A DNA stretch of 64,000 nucleotides from ZLKRG08 sp046048895 (GTDB taxonomy: Bacteria > Actinomycetota > Actinomycetes > Nanopelagicales > Nanopelagicaceae), in the NCBI GenBank assembly GCA_046048895.1, contig JBJOFF010000002.1, positions 62,001-126,000 on the forward strand, in the 5' to 3' direction. Both the position numbers and the translations under genes were made by a program. Every line of letters starts with the position of its first letter. Position 1 is the stretch's first letter. Under the pieces are notes generated by a model, which was not told where the DNA came from, did no database searches, and saw nothing but the letters and a program-made list of their open reading frames with translations. This document shows positions 34,472 to 42,593 of this stretch, one piece after another.

Positions 34472-34539
34472 CCGCTTAGGTTAGAATTTACCTCTTAAAA
34501 CATCCGTTTTAGAAGTCTCAAACCAATAAGGAGCCGACT

Positions 34540-34929
34540 ATGCCAACAGGTAAAGTGAAATGGTTTAGCCTCGAAAAGGGCTTTGGGTTCATCGAATCTG
34601 ATGAGGGCGAAGATGTTTATTTAGCAGCGACTGCGCTGCCAGAAGGCGTTACCACTGTAAAGCCAGGGACCAAACTTGAATTTGGCGTTGCAGATGGTCG
34701 ACGCGGTCCGCAAGCACTTTCAGTTCGAGTAATTGAAGCGCCAACATCTTTGGCAGCATCATCGCGTGCAGCGACCGATGATCTAGCTTCAATTATCGAA
34801 GATTCAATTAAGATTTTAGATCGCGTCGGCAACAATATCCGTCGCGGAAAATATCCAACTACCGTAGAAGCGCAACGCTTAGGTAAAGTGCTTCGCGGTA
34901 TCGCGCAGCAAATTGAAGATAACTCTTAA
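34540..34929 (+). CDS. Cold-shock domain protein with C-terminal extension
   Basis: 129 residues. Residues 1-65 form a cold-shock OB fold with GKVKWFSLEKGFGFIESDEG (RNP1 intact); the second RNA motif reads DVYLAATAL instead of VFVHFSAL, a weaker version. Residues ~70-129 are a helical tail (RRGKYPTTVEAQRLGKVLRGIAQQIED) shared by actinobacterial long Csp proteins. The 5' leader holds AAGGAG. Likely an RNA-binding protein. Confidence 0.88.
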   Translation: MPTGKVKWFSLEKGFGFIESDEGEDVYLAATALPEGVTTVKPGTKLEFGVADGRRGPQALSVRVIEAPTSLAASSRAATDDLASIIEDSIKILDRVGNNIRRGKYPTTVEAQRLGKVLRGIAQQIEDNS

Positions 34930-34940
34930 TTGGATTTAAA

Positions 34941-35204
34941 TTGTTTAAATCTTTAGGTAATTACATCAAGAAAGCTTGGCGTAAGTTGCCTCATCCACTG
35001 CGTTGGTTAACCGCTGCCACGGTAGGCGCAACTTTGATCGTAGTAGGCATTATTTTTATGGTACTTCCTGGACCTGGAATTCCTTTAGTTATTGCGGGTT
35101 TAGCGATTCTTGCAACTGAATTCACCTGGGCAGAAATTTGGTTAGCCAAGACTAAGCACCATGTAAATCGTGCAGTTGATCGGGTGAGAAAAAAGAAATC
35201 TTAA
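34941..35204 (+). CDS. PGPGW/TIGR02611-type small membrane protein
   Basis: 87 residues from a TTG, 11 bp after the csp gene. Two membrane helices surround MVLPGPGIPLVIAGLAIL, the PGPG(W) motif, with basic ends. Function unknown. Its stop overlaps the stop of the DUF2530 gene coming from the other strand. Confidence 0.82.
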   Translation: MFKSLGNYIKKAWRKLPHPLRWLTAATVGATLIVVGIIFMVLPGPGIPLVIAGLAILATEFTWAEIWLAKTKHHVNRAVDRVRKKKS

Positions 35205-35380
35205 AGACCGCTTCGGCGATCTCGTCTTACGGTGTAACCAATACCGACAAATCCAAGCGCCGCGCCGGTTATGCAGGTCCAGAGAAATTTGGTATCTGCA
35301 TCAACTAATAAGCCGATAATTGCAGCTACTACCCAGATTGAGATTCCGGTGATGATTAGAGTCACCATGCGAGTTTTCAC
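35201..35380 (-). CDS. DUF2530 family small membrane protein
   Basis: 59 residues on the minus strand, GTG start at 35380, or ATG at 35368. Two helices (VTLIITGISIWVVAAIIGLL and FLWTCITGAALGFVGIGYTV) separated by DADTK, with a basic tail RRDRRSGL. The W-TC-G-G pattern and size match the actinobacterial DUF2530 family, which sits next to an MFS gene elsewhere too. It would be missed by a 60-residue length cutoff. Function unknown. Confidence 0.8.
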   Translation of the reverse strand: MKTRMVTLIITGISIWVVAAIIGLLVDADTKFLWTCITGAALGFVGIGYTVRRDRRSGL

Positions 35381-35386
35381 GGTGTC

Positions 35387-35396
35387 AGTGTATTCT
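35387..35396. promoter_or_regulatory. Overlapping divergent -10 boxes (DUF2530 and MFS)
   Basis: Minus strand TACACT (35387-35392) lies 6 nt from the GTG at 35380; plus strand TATTCT (35391-35396) lies 7 nt from the ATG at 35404. Both genes would be leaderless and the boxes share 2 bp. Confidence 0.65.
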
Positions 35397-35403
35397 CACC
35401 TTA

Positions 35404-36672
35404 ATGATTTCGAAGATTTCGCCAGAAGGTAACTGGAGAGCGTTGCGCCACCGCAACTTTCGAATTCTTTATTCAGCTGCAATTCTTACCAACATTGGTA
35501 CTTGGGCACAGCGAGTTGCTCAAGATTGGTTGGTGCTTGAACTTACTAATAACAATGGCACCTATCTTGGAATAGTTACAGCGTTGCAATTTCTGCCGGT
35601 CATGCTGCTTAGCATGCAAGGTGGGGTATTGGCCGACAAGGTTGATAAGCGAAAAGCGTTAATAATTACCAATTTCGGCAGCGGTATAACTGCTTTGATA
35701 TTGGGGTTCTTAGTGTTGGCTGATTCTGCAACTATGGAACATGTTTACGTGTTGGCAGTACTACTTGGAATCTTTAGCGCCTTTGATGCGCCAATTCGCC
35801 AGAGTTTCAATGTGGAAGTTGTGGGTCCGAAGGATCTAACCAATGCCATGGGATTAAATAGCGCCAACTTTCACTTTGGTCGTTTAGTTGGACCGGCAGT
35901 ATCTGGTTTTTTAATTGCCGCCTTCGGTACCGGACCATCATTTCTAATCAATGGCCTCTCTTTCTTTGTCGTGATGTTGGCATTTTTGGCAGTGCGCACC
36001 TCCGAATTACATATTGAAGAGAAGTCAAAGAGCGATGGCACTTTGAAAGAAGCATTTAATTACATTAAGCGGCGCCCAGATATTCAATTAATAATGTTAA
36101 CCATTTTCTTTGCCTCTAATTTTGGGTTAAATATGCAAATCTTTAATGCGTTGATGGCGACCAAAGTTTTTGGTAAAGGAGCAGCTTCTTACGGCGTACT
36201 TGGTACTTTAGTCGGTTTGGGAACGTTAACTGGGGCCCTAATTGCAGCGCGCAGAGATCGGACTAAAAATACTAAATTTGTACCATTGGCGGCAGTTAAC
36301 TTTGGTTTCTGGGTATCGATGTTGGCTATTGCACCTAATTTCACAATTTATTCACTAGTACTTCCAATTTCTGGCATGAGTGCCATAACCACAATGATCA
36401 CTGCAAATACCTTTATTCAGACAAATAGTGATCCAGCTATTCGTGGGCGCATTATGGGAATTTATTTATTTATTTTCATGGGTGGAACTCCAATAGGTTC
36501 ACCGTTGATTGGTTATTGTGCCGAGAATTTTGGAGTTCGTTGGACCATGGCGGGTTGCGGAATTATTACGCTCTCCGCAGCCATATTTTTATTCTTTAAG
36601 TATCGAAATAGTGCAGTAATTCCGCAGGATGTTAGCGTTTCTGCGGTGCTTCGGAAGGCACCCACACAATAG
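35404..36672 (+). CDS. MFS transporter (MFS_3/EntS-like)
   Basis: 422 residues, twelve predicted helices. WRALRHRNFRILYSAAILTNIGTWAQRVAQDWLV, then GVLADKVDKRKAL (motif A) and VAQDWLVLEL are typical of the EntS-like MFS_3 family. Probably an exporter; substrate unknown. It converges with the next gene, overlapping by 41 bp at the 3' ends. Confidence 0.85.
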   Translation: MISKISPEGNWRALRHRNFRILYSAAILTNIGTWAQRVAQDWLVLELTNNNGTYLGIVTALQFLPVMLLSMQGGVLADKVDKRKALIITNFGSGITALILGFLVLADSATMEHVYVLAVLLGIFSAFDAPIRQSFNVEVVGPKDLTNAMGLNSANFHFGRLVGPAVSGFLIAAFGTGPSFLINGLSFFVVMLAFLAVRTSELHIEEKSKSDGTLKEAFNYIKRRPDIQLIMLTIFFASNFGLNMQIFNALMATKVFGKGAASYGVLGTLVGLGTLTGALIAARRDRTKNTKFVPLAAVNFGFWVSMLAIAPNFTIYSLVLPISGMSAITTMITANTFIQTNSDPAIRGRIMGIYLFIFMGGTPIGSPLIGYCAENFGVRWTMAGCGIITLSAAIFLFFKYRNSAVIPQDVSVSAVLRKAPTQ

Positions 36673-37780
36673 CGCTGATTGAAATAACAATTAGTATTGG
36701 CACCATTAAATAAGCTTTAGAAATTCCGATTCGATCACCAAAGAATCCCAATAAAAATGGTGCTAGTGCAATTGCTAAGCCAGCAGCATAAGCAGATTTA
36801 CCCATAGCTAAATCTGGTTTGTTATCACTTAATTTAATAATTCGAACCATAGTCATTGGAAATTGACCACTAATTCCAATTCCCACAAATAACAACATCA
36901 CCAAAGAAAAATAAAGATTGTGCGAGACCCAGAAGAGCATAAATGAAACAAACTGAATCATCAGTATCGTCTTTAATCGCACATCTAAAGTAGTCCGGCG
37001 CATCCATATTGGAATAAACCATCTTCCGATTCCAAATCCGGTACCAAGTGCTGCGACGCAAAGTGTGGCCAAAGCAGATGAAGAACCGGTGCGATCAGAG
37101 AGTAGCGCCGCCGCCCAGAAGGAGGTGGCAAATTCAGATGAGATTGTGGCGAAAAAACCAAACCAAGCAATCCAAAATTTAGCTCCTAATTTTCCACTCT
37201 GCTTTGGTGCATCTGCCTGATGATTATCAACAATTTTATCTTTGCCAAAAAAGTAGAGCGCAATTGCAGCTGGAATGCAGATCAACAATCCAGCACGCCA
37301 AGAGATTCCAAAAGATGCCAGCGTGCCTACTAATAAGGTTCCGAAAACAAATCCAATAGCGTTAATGGCGTTACTTTGGGATACCGCTTGATCTGGAGTC
37401 TCTGGATAGTGATGCGACAACAATGTGACCATATTAAGAATTACAAAATTAAAGCCTACGCAAGAGAATAGAACTGCCGGCAAGGTGTAACTAATAGTTG
37501 GACCTAATGCGAAGAACGGTAGCCCAATTGTGAAGATTGTTAACCCTAACCAAGAGGTATTCCGACGCCCATATTTATGGTTTAAATGGGGATGAATCAG
37601 CCCTGCGATTATTGCCGCTACGCCCATCATGGTGCCGTGCAGGCCTGCGATGGTTAGTGAAGTGCCTTGCTCTTCTCGTAAAAGTGGCTGGGCAGGGCCA
37701 AAGCCACCTAAGAAGAAATTAAGAATTGTGGCTTGACCCGCAACGGTCCAGAAAAGCGAATCTCTATTTAATTTACTCAA
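36632..37780 (-). CDS. MFS transporter
   Basis: 382 residues, about twelve helices. An N-terminal FFLGGFGPAQPLLREEQGTS and HPHLNHKYGRRNTSW (motif-A-like loop) are visible. No closer family is recognisable. It follows serC by a single codon boundary on the minus strand, so the two are co-transcribed. Confidence 0.8.
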   Translation of the reverse strand: MSKLNRDSLFWTVAGQATILNFFLGGFGPAQPLLREEQGTSLTIAGLHGTMMGVAAIIAGLIHPHLNHKYGRRNTSWLGLTIFTIGLPFFALGPTISYTLPAVLFSCVGFNFVILNMVTLLSHHYPETPDQAVSQSNAINAIGFVFGTLLVGTLASFGISWRAGLLICIPAAIALYFFGKDKIVDNHQADAPKQSGKLGAKFWIAWFGFFATISSEFATSFWAAALLSDRTGSSSALATLCVAALGTGFGIGRWFIPIWMRRTTLDVRLKTILMIQFVSFMLFWVSHNLYFSLVMLLFVGIGISGQFPMTMVRIIKLSDNKPDLAMGKSAYAAGLAIALAPFLLGFFGDRIGISKAYLMVPILIVISISAIVWVPSEAPQKR

Positions 37781-38893
37781 TTAAATATTCTCAACCACAA
37801 ATTCAATTGATTTAGTAAGCGCTTCGATGTCAGCAGGATCAATTGCAGGAAACATTCCCACGCGCAATTGATTCTTACCTAATTTTCGATATGGCTCAGT
37901 ATCCACAATTCCATTTGCACGTAAAGTTGCGGCGACTTTTGCGGCATCAATTGATTCGTCAAAATTTATAGTAGCAACAACATTAGAACGCATCGATGGA
38001 TTGGTGACGAAAGGAGTGGTGTATGAAGTTTTATCTGCCCAGCTGTACATAATTTCGGCTGACTTTGCAGAGCGGCCGGCGGCAAAGTTCAGCCCTCCAT
38101 TTTGGTTAAACCATTCAATTTGATCTGCCAAAAGGATTAAAGTTGCCAGCGCGGGAGTGTTGTAAGTCTGATCCAACTTAGAATTCTCAATTGCAATTGT
38201 TAAATCAAAGAATGCTGGTATCCAACGACCAGATGCTTTAATTTTTGCAGCACGCTCAAGGGCAGCTGGACTCATTAAGGAGAGCCAAATTCCGCCATCT
38301 GAAGCAAAAGATTTCTGCGGAGCAAAGTAATAAGCATCAAATTCTGAAGATTCAACTATAAGTCCACCGGCAGCAGAAGTGGCATCTACCAAAACTAAAG
38401 CGCCATCTGTTCCGACTGGGCGTTTGATAGGCATCGAAACGCCGGTCGAAGTTTCGTTATGAGTTAGCGCATACACATCTATGCCAGCTTCAGCCACCGC
38501 TGTTGGATGGGTGCCAGGTTCAGATTTAATTATGGTTGGTTCTTCGATAAAAGGATTCTCTTTCGCGGCCTGCGCAAATTTAGAGGAAAACTCACCAAAA
38601 TTGAGGTGTTGGGATTTCTTTTCAATCAATCCAGAAGTTGCAATATCCCAGAATGCTGTGGATCCACCATTGCCTAAAACAACTTCGTAGCCGTCAGGTA
38701 AATTAAATAAAGAATTTAATCCAGTTCGAACCCTATTAACTACCTGCTTTACCGGTTTTTGTCGGTGAGAGGTGCCAAGAATATTTTGAGATTTAATCAG
38801 CGATTCAAGAGCTTCAGGACGAATCTTTGAAGGCCCACAACCAAAACGTCCATCTTTTGGTTTTAAATTATCTGGGATTTTGATTTCGCTCAT
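37781..38893 (-). CDS. serC: Phosphoserine aminotransferase
   Basis: 370 residues, class V PLP fold of the actinobacterial/archaeal SerC type. It opens PDNLKPKDGRFGCGPSKIRPEAL, shows THNETSTGVSMPI and the PLP Lys in YYFAPQKSFASDGGIW, and ends with RVGMFPAIDP. It converts 3-phosphohydroxypyruvate and glutamate to phosphoserine. Leaderless promoter upstream; pdxH lies 9 bp upstream on the same strand. Confidence 0.93.
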   Translation of the reverse strand: MSEIKIPDNLKPKDGRFGCGPSKIRPEALESLIKSQNILGTSHRQKPVKQVVNRVRTGLNSLFNLPDGYEVVLGNGGSTAFWDIATSGLIEKKSQHLNFGEFSSKFAQAAKENPFIEEPTIIKSEPGTHPTAVAEAGIDVYALTHNETSTGVSMPIKRPVGTDGALVLVDATSAAGGLIVESSEFDAYYFAPQKSFASDGGIWLSLMSPAALERAAKIKASGRWIPAFFDLTIAIENSKLDQTYNTPALATLILLADQIEWFNQNGGLNFAAGRSAKSAEIMYSWADKTSYTTPFVTNPSMRSNVVATINFDESIDAAKVAATLRANGIVDTEPYRKLGKNQLRVGMFPAIDPADIEALTKSIEFVVENI

Positions 38894-38899
38894 AAATTA

Positions 38900-38905
38900 A
38901 TTTTA
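38900..38905 (-). promoter_or_regulatory. Leaderless -10 of serC
   Basis: TAAAAT on the minus strand, 6 nt before the serC ATG, so transcription would start at the start codon. Confidence 0.55.
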
Positions 38906-39562
38906 CGGGTAGTAACGGCGCGAAACCCAATCGCCACCGGGTTCGCCCGAATTTTGAGACCGCTCGAATCTGATTCGATCATGTAAGCGCGAATATCGAC
39001 CTTGCCAAAATTCGATAGAGAATGGAGTCACTAAATATCCACCCCAATGTGGAGGCGTCGGCACCTTAGAACCTTCTGGCCATTTTTCGGCAGCACCTTT
39101 ATATCTAATTTCTAATTCTTCACGGTTACTTAATTCCGCAGATTGTTGTGAAGCCCATGCGCCGACTTGAGATGACCATGGTCTACTTTGAAAATATTCA
39201 TCTGATTCAGCTTGGGAAACTTTGGCTGCAAATCCTTGAACAATAACTTGACGCTCCATCGGATACCAAGGAAAGAGCAATGAAACTTGAGAATTGAGCT
39301 CTATTGCTTGGGCTTTTCGTGAACTGTAGTTAGTAAAGAATGTAAAACCGGCCTCAGTAACATCTTTTAGCAGTACGGTGCGAGATTGAATTAATTCATC
39401 GCTGCCAATAGTAGATAAAACCATTGCGTTTGCTTCAACAATTGAAGGTAGTTCGGCCGCTTCTTTTAACCAGCCTCTAAAAGCGTGGATAGGGTTTTCA
39501 GACAGCATCAATTCTCGCTCGCTGTACGAGCGGCGCATTGATTGAATTTCGCTACGGTCCAT
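38903..39562 (-). CDS. pdxH: Pyridoxamine 5'-phosphate oxidase
   Basis: 219 residues. FMN- and substrate-binding segments RTVLLKDVTEAGFTFFTNYSS, SRKAQAIELN, RPWSSQVGAWASQQS and the C-terminal FWQGRYSRLHDRIRF with RRYYP are all intact. It makes PLP, the cofactor of SerC downstream. Divergent from citrate synthase by about 80 bp. Confidence 0.96.
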   Translation of the reverse strand: MDRSEIQSMRRSYSERELMLSENPIHAFRGWLKEAAELPSIVEANAMVLSTIGSDELIQSRTVLLKDVTEAGFTFFTNYSSRKAQAIELNSQVSLLFPWYPMERQVIVQGFAAKVSQAESDEYFQSRPWSSQVGAWASQQSAELSNREELEIRYKGAAEKWPEGSKVPTPPHWGGYLVTPFSIEFWQGRYSRLHDRIRFERSQNSGEPGGDWVSRRYYP

Positions 39563-39631
39563 GTATCAAAGGTCACTTTACTAGCGCTTTATATAAGCCT
39601 GCCATTGGTTTTTGGCGCGAAAAAATGGGGG

Positions 39632-39637
39632 CAGAAT
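39632..39637 (+). promoter_or_regulatory. Leaderless -10 of the citrate synthase gene
   Basis: CAGAAT, 6 nt before the ATG at 39644. Confidence 0.45.
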
Positions 39638-39643
39638 TGCCCT

Positions 39644-40759
39644 ATGAGCGAAGATTTCAAGCCTGGCCTCGAAGGCGTAATTGCATTTGAATCAGAGATT
39701 GCTGAGCCGGATAAAGAAGGCAGCGCACTTAGATATCGCGGTGTTGATATCGAAGATTTGGTTGGTCGCGTCTCCTTTGGAAATGTTTGGGGACTTTTAG
39801 TAGACGATCAATTTAATCCTGGACTTCCGCGTGCAGAAAAATTCCCGCTGCCAGTTCATTCTGGTGACGTTCGCGTAGATGTGCAATCTGCAATTGCCAT
39901 GTTGGCGCCAGCCTGGGGTTTCAAACCACTGCTTGATATTTCAGACGAGGAAGCACGAGATCAATTAGCGCGCGCATCAGTAATGGTGCTTTCATATGTC
40001 GCACAATCTGCTCGTGGATATGCAGCTCCTGCTGTTCCAGAATCAGAGATTGATAAAGCACATACGGTTACTGAACGAATGATGATTCGTTGGCGCGGCG
40101 AACCAGATCCAAAACATGTTCGGGCTGTTGATGCTTACTTTGTTTCTGCAGCAGAGCATGGAATGAACGCATCAACATTTACAGCTCGCGTAATTGCATC
40201 AACTGGTGCAGACGTAGCTGCTTCACTTTCAGGTGCAATTGGTGCAATGTCTGGTCCACTTCATGGTGGTGCACCATCTCGTGTACTTCATATGATTGAA
40301 GAGGTAGAGAAGCGTGGCGATGCTCGCAAATACGTCAAAGAACTTTTAGATAATAATGAACGATTGATGGGCTTTGGCCATCGCGTTTATCGTGCACAAG
40401 ATCCACGTTCTCGTACTTTGCGACGCACTTGTGAAGAATTAAACGCACCGCGTTACCAAGTAGCAAAAGCGCTAGAAGAGGCGGCGCTAGCTGAGTTGCG
40501 TGAACGTCGTCCAGATCGAGTTTTGGAAACTAACGTCGAATTCTGGGCCGCGGTATTGCTTGATTTCGCAGAAGTTCCAGCACATATGTTTACACCTATG
40601 TTTACTTCAGCTCGCACAGCTGGATGGTCGGCACATATTTTGGAACAGAAGCGCACTGGCCGCTTAATTCGCCCATCTGCGCGATATATCGGAAAAGGTC
40701 CACGCAAGCCGGAAGATGTGACTGGCTGGGATGCTTCTGTAGATCAACTGCACAAGTAA
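39644..40759 (+). CDS. citA: Citrate synthase family protein
   Basis: 371 residues from the ATG at 39644 (SEDFKPGLEGVIAFESEIAE). Catalytic regions AAEHGMNASTFTARVIAST, GPLHGGAPSRV and MGFGHRVYRAQDPRS are intact, including both His residues. It condenses acetyl-CoA and oxaloacetate at the head of the TCA cycle; a methylcitrate synthase activity cannot be excluded. The frame is open further upstream, but that part is not citrate-synthase-like and overlaps pdxH. Confidence 0.92.
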   Translation: MSEDFKPGLEGVIAFESEIAEPDKEGSALRYRGVDIEDLVGRVSFGNVWGLLVDDQFNPGLPRAEKFPLPVHSGDVRVDVQSAIAMLAPAWGFKPLLDISDEEARDQLARASVMVLSYVAQSARGYAAPAVPESEIDKAHTVTERMMIRWRGEPDPKHVRAVDAYFVSAAEHGMNASTFTARVIASTGADVAASLSGAIGAMSGPLHGGAPSRVLHMIEEVEKRGDARKYVKELLDNNERLMGFGHRVYRAQDPRSRTLRRTCEELNAPRYQVAKALEEAALAELRERRPDRVLETNVEFWAAVLLDFAEVPAHMFTPMFTSARTAGWSAHILEQKRTGRLIRPSARYIGKGPRKPEDVTGWDASVDQLHK

Positions 40760-40778
40760 TTGTTCCACTTCTTATAAG

Positions 40779-40784
40779 TAGTAT
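40779..40784 (+). promoter_or_regulatory. Leaderless -10 of the cytoplasmic GH13 gene
   Basis: TAGTAT, 6 nt before the ATG at 40791. Confidence 0.55.
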
Positions 40785-40790
40785 CGGCTC

Positions 40791-42593
40791 ATGTTCTTAG
40801 AGCCTCATCATGACGGAAGTGAACTTTATCTGAGCAACTCTGCACCCAAATTAGGGCAGAAAGTAACTTTTAAAGTTCGAATACCAAATACATATAAATT
40901 TGAGCATGCAGTTATGCGTTATTACCATGATGGGGAGCCACGGACTGCGCATTTAAGAATAATGGGCAAAGGTCGCACCGAATCTTGGTGGGGCGTAACC
41001 ATCGAAATCATCAATTACGAAACCAGATATCGATTTTTATTTGCTGGTAAAGGCAAGTACGACTGGCTTTCCGCAGCCGGACTTACTAATCATGACGTAC
41101 ATTCCAACACCGATTTTCAATTAATCGCACGCCCTGAATATCCAAAGTGGTTAAACGGTTCGGTTTTTTATCAAATATTTCCAGATCGATTTGCAAAAAC
41201 ATTTGAGAAAAAACTTCCGGGTTGGGCCGTCAGCCGCGAATGGAATTACTTGCCACGTGATAAAAGTAAGAATACTGGTATTGAGGTTTACGGAGGAGAT
41301 TTAAAAGGCGTCGAAACTCATCTTGACCATGTGACCGAGCTAGGTGCCAATGGAATTTACTTCACGCCATTTTTCCCAGCTCAGTCAAACCACCGATACG
41401 ATGCCAGTAGTTTTGATGAAGTTGATCCGATTTTAGGTGGAAATAAAGCTTGGTTTAACTTAGTTAAAGCTGCAAATAAAAAGAAGATTCGCTTGGTCGG
41501 TGACATCACTTCTAATCATTGCGGTGCGGGACATCATTGGTTAGCTAAGGCAAAGAGAAATAAGAAGAGCAAAGAAGCTGGATATTTCTATTGGAATAAG
41601 AAATTTAAATGGGGCTATGAGGGCTGGTGGGGCCTGGAATCTTTGCCTAAGTTAAATTACGGCTCCAAGGAACTTCGAAAAGTAATGTATGAAGGCCCTA
41701 ATTCAATTATTCGCAAATGGCTTACCCCTAAATGGGGCATGTCTGGTTGGCGAGTAGATGTTGGCAATATGACCGGAAAATATGGTGATATCGACATTCA
41801 TGATGAAGTTATGTATGGCATTCGCAAAGCGGTGGAAGAGACCAAAGCTGATGCTTGGTTAGTTGCAGAAAATGCAGACTTTGTAGCAAATGATTTAGCA
41901 GGTGCTGGATGGCATGGCACTATGAATTACCAAGGTTTTTCTAGGCCGCTCTCATCCTGGATGAATGAGAAAGCTAAGTTAAGTGGAGGTTTTCAAGGGC
42001 TACCCATTGATTCTCCGCTAATTAACGGCAAACAACTTGTAGATACGATCAAGAATTTCAACGGTTCAATTCCATGGCGCGCACTTATTGCTTCCATGAT
42101 TCTTTTGGATTCTCACGATACGCCGCGATTTAGAACTATAGTAAGTGGAGATATTGCCAAACACACGGCAGCTATGACCATGCTAATGACCTATCCAGGT
42201 GTCCCTTCAATTTTCATGGGAGACGAACTTGGATTTGAAGGAAATTCTGGTGAGGATGCAAGACGTACTATCAATTGGGACGACCGCAGCAACTGGGATC
42301 TTAATTTCTTTGCTGAAGTTAAGAAATTAACCAAACTACGCCGAAGTGAAGATGCACTAATTAATGGTGGATTACGTTGGGTAGCAGCAGAAGATAATTA
42401 CTTAGCCTATTTGCGTGAATCAAAGCGCAGCAAAATTCTTGTGGTAATTGTTGCGAAACCTTGTACTGTAAATATTGATTTAGCCAAACTCGGTTACAAA
42501 GTATCCAAAACTCTATATGGCCAGAAAGCCACAGGCTCTAAAGTAAAATTTAAAACTACCAGCGCAACGCAAGGAGTTTGGAAACTTTCATGA
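40791..42593 (+). CDS. GH13 glycosidase, neopullulanase/cyclomaltodextrinase type
   Basis: 600 residues without a signal peptide. An N-terminal CBM34-like beta domain (about 1-115) is followed by the GH13 barrel from GSVFYQIFPDRFA. The catalytic residues are D323 (GWRVDVGN), E360 (VAENAD) and D443 (LDSHDTPRF). It should hydrolyse maltodextrins in the cytoplasm. It overlaps the secreted amylase gene by 4 bp (ATGA), so outside and inside steps of alpha-glucan use are made from one transcript. Confidence 0.9.
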   Translation: MFLEPHHDGSELYLSNSAPKLGQKVTFKVRIPNTYKFEHAVMRYYHDGEPRTAHLRIMGKGRTESWWGVTIEIINYETRYRFLFAGKGKYDWLSAAGLTNHDVHSNTDFQLIARPEYPKWLNGSVFYQIFPDRFAKTFEKKLPGWAVSREWNYLPRDKSKNTGIEVYGGDLKGVETHLDHVTELGANGIYFTPFFPAQSNHRYDASSFDEVDPILGGNKAWFNLVKAANKKKIRLVGDITSNHCGAGHHWLAKAKRNKKSKEAGYFYWNKKFKWGYEGWWGLESLPKLNYGSKELRKVMYEGPNSIIRKWLTPKWGMSGWRVDVGNMTGKYGDIDIHDEVMYGIRKAVEETKADAWLVAENADFVANDLAGAGWHGTMNYQGFSRPLSSWMNEKAKLSGGFQGLPIDSPLINGKQLVDTIKNFNGSIPWRALIASMILLDSHDTPRFRTIVSGDIAKHTAAMTMLMTYPGVPSIFMGDELGFEGNSGEDARRTINWDDRSNWDLNFFAEVKKLTKLRRSEDALINGGLRWVAAEDNYLAYLRESKRSKILVVIVAKPCTVNIDLAKLGYKVSKTLYGQKATGSKVKFKTTSATQGVWKLS

